Position numbers and translations under genes: made by a program. Below are positions 55,043 to 64,000 of a stretch of DNA of 64,000 nt, in pieces. Under the pieces are notes generated by a model that ran no database searches, was not told where the DNA came from, and saw only the letters and a list, made by a program, of their open reading frames with translations. The DNA is from Callorhinus ursinus (taxonomy: Eukaryota > Chordata > Mammalia > Carnivora > Otariidae). Location: positions 9,337,228 to 9,401,227 of the forward strand of contig NW_020312867.1 of assembly GCF_003265705.1 (NCBI RefSeq), in the 5' to 3' direction. The first letter of the stretch is position 1. Each line of letters begins with the position of its first letter.

Positions 55043-58000
55043 CTCTCTCTCAAGTAAATAAATAAAATCTTAAAAAAAAAAAAAGCACTGGCTTAAAAGA
55101 TGCCAGATTCAAATTAAAGACTTGATACCAAATAAACATTTTAAATGACACCTGAATTATGCCTGATTATCATACTGTTGCCTAACATCAGGCAAAGCAC
55201 TTTCAAGACTCTGATTATGGAAACAGGTCATGGACAGCAAGGGCAATGACAAATCTCTAGGAACTGTCATAGAGCATACAGTTGCTGAAACATTTAAACA
55301 TTCGACCTACACCAGTTTAACCTAGAAAAGGCTAAGAATCTCTTCTGATTTGATAACTTTTCTCATGAAACTCCAACATAACATATCAAATAATCCTTAT
55401 TGTTTCTGGTACCTCTCTTTTTCGTAAGGTGGAAGAATAAGTTTTTGTGATTTTTCCAGGACCTTCTGGGAAATCTCAAAGACAGTTTTAGGTACAAAAG
55501 TTATTCTGAAAGTTATTTTACTTCCTTTTACACTTAGGAGTCAGTCTTAGAAAAAAAGAAATCAAAAGTTGTCAGATTTGAACACTTAAGATAGGATCGT
55601 GGGTGTCTTAGAAACAATATCTGACTACTCATTTATTTTATGGGCCAGAATGTAGTCTCTCTCGGTGAATGTTCCATGTGGGCTCAAGAAGAATGTGTAT
55701 TCTGCTGTTGTTGGATTAAGTGTTCTATAAACATCAGTTTGAGCCAGTTGATCGACGGTGCTGTTCAGTTTAACTATGTCCTTATTGACTTTGTGTCTGT
55801 TGGATCTCTTGATTGCTGACAAAGGGGCTGGACCCTCCAACTATAATCATGGATTTGCCTATTTCTCCTTGCAGTTCTATCAGTTTTTGGTGTTCTGTTG
55901 TTAGGCATATACATGTTAAGAATTGTTATGGCTTGGGCGCCTGGGTGGCTCAGATGGTTAAACGTCTGCCTTTGGCTCAGGTCATGATCCCAGGGTCCTG
56001 GGATCGAGTCCTGCATCGGGCTCCCTGCTCCGTGGGAGCCTGCTTCTCCCTCTGCTTCTCTCTCTCTCTCTCTCTCCCTCTGTCTCTGTCTCTCATGAAT
56101 AAATAAATAAAATCTTTAAAAAAAATTGTTATGTCTTTTTGGAGAACTGATCTCTTTTTTTTTTTTTTTAAGATTTTATTTATTTATTTGACAGAGAGAG
56201 AGAGCATGCACAAGTAGGCAAAACAGCAGGCAGAGGGAGAGGAAGAAGCAGGCTCTCCGCTGAGCAGGGAGCCCGATGCGGGGCTCGATCCCAGGACCCT
56301 GGGATCATGACCTGAGCCGAAGGCAGGCACTTAACCGCCTGAGCCACCCAGGCGCCCCTGGAGAACTGATCTCTTTAACATTATGTAATATAATGCTCTA
56401 CTTTTTCCCTGGTAGTTTTCCCTGCTCTAAAATCTGCTTTGTCTGAGATTAGTACAGTTACTCTAGCTTTCTTTGGGCTAGTGCTAGCATGGCATATTTT
56501 CCTACAACCTTTTCCTTGTAATCTGTATTGGTCTTTATGTTTAAAGTGGACTTCTACACAGTTTCTCGTTGGGCCTTTTTTACTATCGGCTCTGACAATC
56601 TCTTTCTTTAATTGGTGTATTTAGACCATTGTTGTTAAGGGGATTGTTGATATAGCTGGATTGATATTTGCCATAGTTGCTGTTTTCTATCCATTGCCCC
56701 TGTTCTTTGTTCCTGTTTTTGTCTTCCACTCGCCTACCTTTTGTGGTTTTGACTGAGCATTTCATATGATTCCAGCTTCTCTCCTTTTTTTAGCATATCA
56801 GTTATACTTCTTTTTTTTAAACTTTTCTTCGTGGGGTGCCTGGGTGGCTCAGTTGGTTAAGCGACTGCCTTCAGCTCAGGTCATGATCCTGGGGTCCCGG
56901 GATCGAGTCCTGCATCAGGCTCCCTGCTCAGCAGGGAGTCTGCTTCTCCCTCTGACCTTCCTCCATCTCATGCTCTCTCTCTACCATTCTCTCTCTCTCT
57001 CAATAAATAAATAAAAATCTTTATAAAAAAAAGATGTTTAAACTTTTCTTCGTGGTTTTACTAGAGTTTGCAATATCCGTTTGTAGTTCATCCTAGTCTG
57101 CTTCCAAATAACACCATACCACTTCATGGGTAGTGCAGGTACCTTATAACAGAGTGTTCCCAGTTCCTCCTTCCTGTCCCTTGAACGCTGCTGCCATTCA
57201 TTTCACTTATCCATAAGCTACAGTCATCCAATACATTGTTGCTAGCATTATTTTAAACAAACTCTCTGGATCAGTTAAGAATAAGATCTCAGGACGCCTG
57301 GGTGGCTCAGTCTGTTAAGCGTCTGCCTTCAGCTTGGGTCATGATCCCAGGGTCCTGGGATCGAGTCCCACAATCAGGCTCCTTGGGCAGTGGGGAGCTT
57401 GCTTCTCCCTCTGCCTGCTACCCCACCCCCCTTGTGCACTCTCTCTCTCTGTTAAATAAATAAATAAATAAATAAATATCTTTAAAAAAAAAAGAAGAAG
57501 ATCTCAGATCTCAGTTTAGAAGTTTCTTCCTTCTGGGGCGCCTGGGTGGCTCAGCTGGTCAAGCATCTGACATTTGATTTCAGCTTGGGTCATGATCTCA
57601 GGGTTGTGGGATCAAGCCCCGCTGCATTGGGTGTGGATCCTGCTTAAGATTCTCTCTCTCCCTCTCCCACTGTCCCTCCCCCTGCCTTGCTTGAAGTCTG
57701 GGTGAAGCCCACCCCTGTGCTTCTTGAATCATAGAACTGATCACACTGTCTCTTTCACTAACTCAGAACGTGCTGAGGGACAGAATCTTGTTAGTCTTAT
57801 TTGCTGCTGTAGCCTGTGTAGTATTTAGTCAATGATCAATAAATGTTTTGGTATGGGTGAGTGAATTAGTGAATAAAAGACCTTTGAGTTCTTGGCCAAC
57901 TCAGCTGGCCAGGCAGGCGGGCACCTTGTCCATTTGAAAATGCCACCAATATCCTAGTTTGAAACCCAAAAAGAGAACTTGGAGCAGTTTCTCTCTGAAC

Positions 58001-61000
58001 CTCAGTGCAAATTCCATTCACAAATCTAGCATGCTCCAGCTTCCATCACACTTGGACAGATATTGTCTTGGTTGGATTTCCCTACCACACTTTGAGATAG
58101 GTGTCTATAGATCGGTCAGGTTCCCTGGAAGCAGAGCCTGAGATAGGGATTTTTTTTTTTTCAGTAGGTTAAGCGTCTTATTTATTTATTATTTATTTGA
58201 CAGGGAGAGACACAGCGAGAGAGGGAACAGAAGCAGGGGGAGTGGGAGGGGGAGAAGCAGGCTTCCCACTGAGCAGGGAGCCCGATGCAGGGCTCCATCC
58301 CAGGACCCTGGGATCATGACCTGAGCCGAAGGCAGATGCTTAATGACTGAGCCACCCAGGTGCCCCTGAGATAGGGATTCTTGAGCATGCAATTTATCAA
58401 GGGCGGATCTCAGGAGGTGTGGAGTGAGGGAAGCAGGGCAGGGCAAGAGAAGGGCAAGAGAAGCAAGGATGTGGCTATGGGCTGACTCAAAGAGAGGAAA
58501 GGGATGTAAATTTCCGGACATTTCCCAGCAAGATGGTTCCCATCAACCAAGAAGGGAGAACCTGTGCACTATTAGAGCCACCACACACGGCAGCTAGGGG
58601 AGGATGGAGTGGCCAGGTGATGGGGATCTGGGTAGACCACCACCAGCACTGACTGGAGTATCTACAAGGAAGCTGACTCAGAAAGAATAAGCAACTTGCC
58701 CAGAGCTACCCAGACAACAGCCATCAGAACCAGACTTCAAGCCCAGAAAGCCAGACTCTGAATCCCCGGCTCAGTCTGCCCAAACCCAGCCCCACTTATC
58801 CTTGGCTAGTTCTGGTTGCTGTTTGACAGGGTGGCTTGCTTCTCAGAGTGTAAAATCTCAAGGGTCAGGGAAGCGGAGAGGAAATCCCTCTGGGGCCACC
58901 ATATTACATGCACAACCGTGAGAGGCTGGGTAAGGAGGAGGGTAGAGGTGAGAATTTGGGAACCTGGGACTCCACATCCCAGACTCTATCACTGTTGCTG
59001 GGAATGGCAGGTGGCAAACTTCTCCTCTGCTTTGCCCAAAGTTGGGGCTTTGGCAATGCAGCTGGGAAAATCTCCCTGCCCTTGGCAGAAAAGCCTGGAT
59101 GGGGGCCCGTGTGGGCAATGAGAACAAGTGCCCTGCACAATACTGTTTCCAGGCACTGCCCACTCGGATGTGGGGGCTCAGAGTGCAACAGTGGCAAGGC
59201 AGGCTGGAGACAGGAGGGGAGGGGGCCTTTGTTGAGTACTTCTCACCGGCTGGACCTTTTACTCCTGCTTTTAATTAACCCTCCCCGCCCCTCAGCCACA
59301 TAAGGAAATGGGAGATACTAGAGCCATTTTACAGATGAAGAAGCTGAGGTGAAGAAAAGTAATTTATCTGTGGTCACAGAGATAAGAAATGATAGAAATG
59401 ATCTTTTCAGGCAAAGCAGTCTAGCTCGAAACCTGTGCTTTTCCTATAAGCAAAAAATATCTTATTTCGGGGTAAAAGTATTAGGGTAATGACATCCATT
59501 CTCAGATGTCAGTCACTGTTCTAGTCACTGTTCTGCGTTCATTAACAAGCTAATGGAGTAAGATGAACATCCCCCATGTTAGAGATGAGCTGAGACTCAG
59601 AGCAGTCAAGTGACCTGTTCAAAGACACCCAACTAGTAAGTGGTGGAGACGTTGGTTATTAATACCAGAACTGCATGATAATTTCCCTGCATTTAATTCG
59701 TAAAGGCTTATACGAAGGGTTGTACTTAGTGTAGCTGTTGGGCAAACTGTTGAGGAAATTTCATACTGTCCATTCTGTCCAACCAGGCCATTGGCCAATG
59801 CCGCGAAGTCATGGCTTACAAACATACACACACACTCAAAGGCAGGGACACGTCAGGCAGGAGCTCCTGGGGAAAGGAACCTGCCCAGCCCTTCCTCGCT
59901 AGTGGTCCAGGCTTGCCAAACAGAGACCCATGCTTGGCTGGCCCTGGGGCTCAGGAGATGACTCAGTTCTGACCCCAAGGAACTACACACCCAAGAAGAG
60001 GAAAGGCATGTGCCTAGATTTCTACCTGAGGTTTAGGCAAGAGCCTGGTAATGCCAAGTAGTCAGAGGAGGGAGACATTAATTCTCATCCCAAACCAGAG
60101 TCTCCAAAGAAGTGGCCTTTGGGGCCAACAAGCTCCAGGAAGCATCTTGGACATCTGATTCCTCACAGCCGGGGACATTTTCCTGGGGTGGAGGCCAGCG
60201 AGGCCAGAACTGTCCCTTTCCTGTTCCTGCAGGTGACAGGTCCGGGAGGAGACCCTCACGGAAGCAGGCTGCCCGAGCCGAAGGTGCGGCGGGCAGGCGC
60301 GGAGCTCAGCCTGGCCAGAAGGAGCAGGCCGGGGGCAGCCCAAGGCCAGGGTCTCCCCGGAGGAAGCAGGCGGAGTGCAGGAGACACCTGGAGCCGCTGG
60401 GGGAGCGGGGGCGGAGCTCCGCAGAGAGGACGTCCAAGGGGAGGAGGAAGAGAGACGGGAGGGCTTCCCTCAAGAAGCAGAGAGCTCCCCCAAAGACGGA
60501 AAAGGAGGTGTCAAGGCAGGAGGAGATGTGGAAGCGGCCGAAGAAACACAGGTATGTTGTGATTCTGGTTCAGGTGCGTTTTTCGATGGGCACCCTCCTC
60601 TCCCGTGGCCCCGCTCCCTCCCCTGATGAAGGGCTGAGGTCCCCTCCCCTGGTAGAGGTGACCCCGCTCTCATCTGCTTCTGTTTGTCCCTGCCCTGTCC
60701 ACGACCCTGGCTTCCCCATCTGCGGCAGAAATGGGATGAGGATCTTGGTCATCCCAGGCCGACTGGCCCCTGGGTACTCTCAGGGCCAGTGCCCCCTGTC
60801 TGGCAGGAGGTGACATGGCAGCCAGGTGGGATAAGATCCCAAGTCTCCTGAATTTCAGCTGGTGGCTCACCACAGCTCTGGAAGAGGCACTGAGAGAGAC
60901 GAACAGAATTGGATTTAGCCGTCACCATAGAACTTAAGCACACCATTTCCCCAATCCGGACCTGTGTCCTCTTCTGTGATACGTGGCTTCGATCTAGAGG

Positions 61001-63768
61001 ACCTTCAGGGATTCCAATCAGTTCCATCCTTGGCTACAAATTTTGATGGAACGTCAGCTTCTCTTGGCCTCCCTCGGCTTTTTTACTCCTGCTTTTAATG
61101 AACCTTGGCTTTTTTTTTTTTTTTTTAATTAATCTTGGCTTTACTCACTTCTTGGGATGTTTTAAGAATTCCCGTTGATAATGGCTGGGGAGGGTTTTGA
61201 AATAGTTGAAGGAATTGGTGTCACGGTGAAGATGATGTTCCTTCCCACAGGGTTCTAGGCTCTTCCACCGGACCTCTCCACCTTTACAGAGGGAACTGGG
61301 GCCCTCAAAAGGGCCCACTGATTTCTTCTGTCACCCATGCCAACCATTCCTGGCTTGGTTGGGGCTTTTGTCTACTGTCTGATTGTCCTTGGACATCAGC
61401 TGAGGGGGTAAAGAAAGCATGGTGCCCTTAGCAATTTAAAGAGAACTTGAATGCACGTTGATTGGGCCCTGGAGCGTCCTGAACTTTAGAGGGAGGCTGC
61501 CCCCCCCCCCCCCCCCGCAAACAGACCGCAGATATCTGGATGGCAGATGCAAAGTCAGCTGAGTGCAGGGGCAGGGCACAAAGAGACAGAGAAGACTCAG
61601 TCCTGTTCCCAGCAGCTGACAGTCTAGCAGCGGAGATAGGCCATGGGCATCAGTCATCACAAGACAAGGCAGAAAGCAATATGTATCTGAGAAAGGATTT
61701 AACGAAATGCCTTCTTGGGGGGGCGCTGGGACATCAGGATTCCTCCACGGAGAAGGTAAGCGTTCCAGCCGGTCCTCAAAGTACAGGTGGCATTTGAACA
61801 AGCAATGACTGAATGCTCCCCAGCCCCAGACTGAGGGAACCCCCGTGGAAAGACTCAAAGGCAACCATCATGGGATGTGCCCAAGGGTTCCCAGCAGTGA
61901 AGGGTTGGGACCCCGCCTCTCACCTCTGTCCTCTTTGAATTCCTCAGAAATTAAGACTCACAGGCACTGCTGTAGATTGTTCTCTAACCCAAGCCCACAT
62001 CCTGGTGTTTCCGTTTATGGAATTTGCTAAGAAGGCAGCTGGGGCCTGGCCTTTTCCTGCACCCCCCCTCACCTCGGGGGGCTGGTGTCCCTCCCAGAGT
62101 CACTGAGTCTGGGAGTGAAGGATGCTGTAAGGAGCGCACACACGAACGAGGATTTTGTGGAAGGCGAATGCATCGTCTTGTCTGTGAGATGCTGAGGCTC
62201 CTCACGTGGGGAGAGGGGTTCTAGCTGGAAGCTGCCTGCTCCTGTGCCGTCCAGTACCGTCCCCACCAGCCGGCGTGCTGAACCCTTGGACTGTGGCCAA
62301 CTCGACCAAGGCACTGAATTTCTAATTTCCTTTCTTTTTAATGCAGTGTTAATACTAGGGGGTTGACACAAGAGTTTGTGAATTTACTTAACTCGGACAG
62401 ACAGCTATAGCTTTGAAATCAATTTAACTTTGAAGCCAGTGCATTTCCTCTTAAAAATAAAAGGCAAACTGCTTTTGTCAATGCAGAAGCAAATGTCAAA
62501 GGGAAATGACCTTTTGCTACTTGACTCATTTGTTGGGAAACTTTTTTTTTTTTTTAAGATTTTTATTTATTTATTGAGAGAGAATGGTAGAGAGAGAGCA
62601 TGAGAGGGAAGAGGGTCAGAGGGAGAAGTAGACTCCCTGCTTCGCAGGGAGCCCCATGCGGGACGCGATCCTGGGACTCCAGGATCATGACCTGAGCCGA
62701 AGGCAGTTGCTTAACCAACTGAGCCACCCAGGTGCCCTGTTGGGAAACTTTTAAGTATGTCTAAAACAACCTGGGTATGTGAATCTACCATTTCAACTAC
62801 AAATTTTATGAAATCCCAGATACAGATCAAATATGTTCGAGGAAAATTTAATGTCTGATTTGACATGCACAGTGGTTGTGGGATGAGCACCAGATTTTGA
62901 AGACAGTACAAGAAGAATATAAAATATCCCATTAATAATTTTTATATGGGTTACATGTTAAAATGACAATTTTTGACACATTGGATTCAGTGAGATGTAT
63001 CATTAAAATTAACTTGGCCATCTCCTTTTGTCATTTTAATGTGGTTACTACAAAATTTTAAATTGCAACATGTGGGTCGGGTTATATGTCTTTTTTTTTT
63101 TATAAATATTTTTAAGATTTTATTTATTTTTCAACAGAGAGAGAGAGACAGCGAGAGCGGGAACACAAGCAGGGGGAGTGGGAGAGGGAGAAGCAGGCTC
63201 CCCGCGGAGCGGGGAGCCCGATGCGGGGCTCGATCCCAGGATCCCGGGATCACGACCTGAGCCGAAGGCAGACGCTCAACGACTGAGCCACCCAGGCGCC
63301 CTCGGGTTATTTCTACTGAGCAGAGAATTGTGCTCAAATGTGGTGGGTGGGGAGGACTCAGAGAAATGGAGTCGGAGGAGGCAACTGTCCCGGTGCTTTG
63401 GGCTACAGGACAGAGGGGTGGCTTCTTCTGACAGGCAGGGGGAGTCACTGAGGGCTTCTGGGCAGGCACGGGCCTCTGAGGGGTGGTCAGGGCTGGGAGG
63501 GCCAGGGAACACAGCCCACTCGCCTTGCCTGTGGGCTTCTCTGCATTCCACAGAGCACCTGAAGACACTTGCCAGCTTTTCACTCTCCCTTGCTCTGCCC
63601 TGGCCCTGCCTCCAGACCACCGTCCTTGGCCTCCAGCGCTTCTGGACCAGAGTGTCTGTCAGAGGAGGAACGGGCCCGGATCCTGGAGCAGGTGGAAGAC
63701 TCGAAGAAGCTCATTGCCACCATGCGGAACAAGCCCTGGCCCATGACGAAAAAGCTTAGGGAGCTCAG
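48047..63768 (+). CDS. TMC2: Transmembrane channel-like 2 (5' part)
   Basis: TMC2 and its paralogue TMC1 form the pore of the mechanotransduction channel at hair-cell stereocilia tips. Coding exons here are 48047-48080 (from ATG), 48670-48714, 60233-60551 and 63616-63768. All have GT-AG borders, and phases 1, 1, 2 and 2 at exon ends join perfectly. They give 183 codons without a stop. The product is the cytosolic amino end: exons 2-3 are very rich in Lys, Arg, Gly and Glu (GRRGAQ, GSPRRKQ), as in human TMC2. Exon 4 holds LASSAS, then SEEERARILEQVE and KKLIATMRNKPWPM, a well conserved stretch before the first membrane helix. The membrane and pore part lies beyond the window. The start is supported by the MSHRLKG match to human MSHQVKG. 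Confidence 0.95.
48670..48714 (+). CDS. TMC2: TMC2 small second coding exon
   Basis: Only 45 bases, between a CCAACAG acceptor and CACAG/GTGAGG donor. Read in phase it ends RSGSQGTG, matching human KSGSPHTG at the same place. It is too short to show as an open frame of its own. Skipping it would keep the frame, so an isoform without it is possible. Confidence 0.9.
48715..51280. other. TMC2 intron 2, proximal part
   Basis: Intronic. G/C-richer up to about 49.5 kb with several chance open frames on both strands. No further exon was recognised. Confidence 0.45.
51400..51660 (+). repeat. L2-like LINE remnant
   Basis: Phrases for CTCTGCCTAGAATCCCCTCA and TCCATCCTTCAAGAATCAGA occur in L2 order. 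Worn, in TMC2 intron 2. Confidence 0.6.
52300..54300 (-). pseudogene. Decayed endogenous retrovirus envelope region
   Basis: On the minus strand in TMC2 intron 2, a fragment at 52501-52788 has the C-X6-CC motif of a retroviral transmembrane subunit (52684-52710), followed by a coiled-coil-like stretch and a tryptophan before a hydrophobic segment. Past a frame break near 52,500, another frame continues with a hydrophobic span and a short basic tail. Higher coordinates (53.2-53.8 kb) hold surface-subunit-like pieces, one with an N-W-T glycosylation site. Frames are broken in several places and a SINE splits the region at 52757-52882. No functional envelope can be made. The subfamily is not assigned; C-X6-CC fits gammaretrovirus-like groups. 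LTRs were not located. Confidence 0.65.
52757..52881 (+). mobile_element. Can-SINE, short old form
   Basis: A plus-strand tRNA-like element without a CT body, flanked by GCAGCTCTGTTCTA at 52743-52756 and right after its A-rich tail. It interrupts the retroviral envelope remnant. Confidence 0.92.
54649..54795 (-). mobile_element. Can-SINE
   Basis: A minus-strand copy missing its T-rich tail, with flanking repeat CCTAAGCATGTG. Confidence 0.88.
54869..55085 (+). mobile_element. Can-SINE with long CT run
   Basis: A plus-strand copy whose CT-rich part has grown to a (CT)n run of about 32 bases at 55,009-55,038. Flanks share an AAAAGC-CTGGC repeat with mismatches. Confidence 0.93.
55934..56127 (+). 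mobile_element. Can-SINE
   Basis: A plus-strand copy in the old L1, flanked by ATTGTTATG. Confidence 0.93.
56154..56358 (-). mobile_element. Can-SINE
   Basis: A minus-strand copy flanked by GGAGAACTGATCTCTTT. It stands 26 bases from the previous, oppositely oriented copy, so the TMC2 pre-mRNA would fold into a long duplex here. Confidence 0.94.
56834..57034 (+). mobile_element. Can-SINE
   Basis: A plus-strand copy with a perfect 19-base target duplication, TTTAAACTTTTCTTCGTGG. Confidence 0.95.
57293..57497 (+). mobile_element. Can-SINE
   Basis: A plus-strand copy with an (AAAT)n tail, flanked by AAGATCTCA. Confidence 0.93.
57536..57690 (+). mobile_element. Can-SINE, 3' truncated
   Basis: A plus-strand copy that ends in the CT-rich body without an A-rich tail, running into L2-like sequence. 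Confidence 0.88.
57691..57885 (+). repeat. L2 LINE fragment
   Basis: Keeps the L2 3' phrases for the GAGGGACAGAATCTTGTTAG and TCAATAAATGTTTTGGTATG blocks. Confidence 0.6.
58151..58366 (-). mobile_element. Can-SINE
   Basis: A minus-strand copy flanked by CTGAGATAGGGATT, at 58137-58150 and again from 58367. Confidence 0.95.
58381..60232. other. TMC2 intron 2, distal part
   Basis: Intronic and mostly unique. A MIR-like piece covers about 59,490-59,650. Open frames on both strands at 58.8-59.3 kb overlap one another and lack splice context. Confidence 0.45.
60552..62540. other. TMC2 intron 3
   Basis: Intronic. A poly-C run of about 17 bases lies at 61,500-61,516. No exon was recognised between 60551 and 63616. 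Confidence 0.5.
62543..62737 (-). mobile_element. Can-SINE
   Basis: A minus-strand copy in TMC2 intron 3, flanked by TGTTGGGAAACTTTT. Confidence 0.94.
63091..63301 (-). mobile_element. Can-SINE
   Basis: A minus-strand copy in TMC2 intron 3 with short flanking repeat CGGGTTAT. The head is close to the consensus of the young copies here. Confidence 0.92.
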
Positions 63769-64000
63769 GTGAGTGGGTGGTGGTCCACCAGGGCCTTTTG
63801 ATGTCCAAAAGCCTCAGGTCCTTCCGATGGCCCCAGAGCCCCTTCCCCTTCTCGGCCCCAAGAAGACTTGACAGGAAGGGGGATTCACCCTCCCGCTCTG
63901 CTTTGGTACCCTCGCTCCCCAGCACAAGCACAGTGCATGAGTGGGGGGCTGTTAGAGCCCAGACAAGCCTGAGTGGGAGGCTGTTGATGGAGGCCCTGCG

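Larger units (their letters stand above)
55630..57100 (-). mobile_element. Old L1, antisense, split by three SINEs
   Basis: Antisense L1 ORF2 sequence: the minus strand near 55.7-55.9 kb and 56.4-56.7 kb shows worn ORF2 pieces. It is interrupted by the SINEs at 55934, 56154 and 56834. Frames are broken. Confidence 0.75.

Noticed and set aside
60119..60562. 147-codon frame overlapping TMC2 exon 3 in another frame
   Set aside because: It is a shadow of the G/C-rich basic exon. The TMC2 frame matches human protein and has correct splice phases.

Overview
This is a mammalian nuclear genomic window from a carnivoran. More than thirty tRNA-Lys-derived Can-SINEs sit on both strands, with the form typical of arctoid carnivores (bears, pinnipeds, mustelids) rather than the main dog SINEC_Cf form. 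I cannot separate these families from sequence alone. The gene order matches human 20p13: SNRPB (minus), ZNF343 (minus), TMC2 (plus).

Layout. 1-7.3 kb is intergenic and filled with L1 and SINE debris. 7.3-16.4 kb is a complete, intact SNRPB gene on the minus strand. Its seven coding exons join without a break to give SmB' (240 aa) or SmB (231 aa), depending on which of two acceptors is used in the last exon. Intron 5 holds a box C/D snoRNA (SNORD119), and intron 2 holds a strong candidate for the autoregulatory premature-stop exon. 16.4-21.7 kb is intergenic with L2, MER5A-like and SINE copies. 21.7-23.1 kb is the final zinc-finger exon of ZNF343, disabled by at least six stop codons and a frameshift. 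From there to about 42.7 kb is the former body of that gene, rich in nested L1, SINE and LTR insertions and ending in a CpG-rich block that is probably its old promoter. TMC2 starts at 48,047. Its first four coding exons (183 codons) are intact and in phase, and the gene runs off the right edge. Its second intron carries a decayed endogenous retrovirus envelope region and many SINEs.

How the parts relate. SNRPB makes a core spliceosomal Sm protein, and its intron makes a guide RNA for rRNA methylation, so one transcript feeds both splicing and ribosome maturation. The candidate poison exon would let Sm protein supply feed back on SNRPB splicing. TMC2 is an unrelated hair-cell mechanotransduction gene. 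I found no CRISPR array, operon or prokaryotic system. The items most worth following up are the poison-exon candidate, the snoRNA guide, the loss of ZNF343, and several insertions whose target-site duplications can be read directly.
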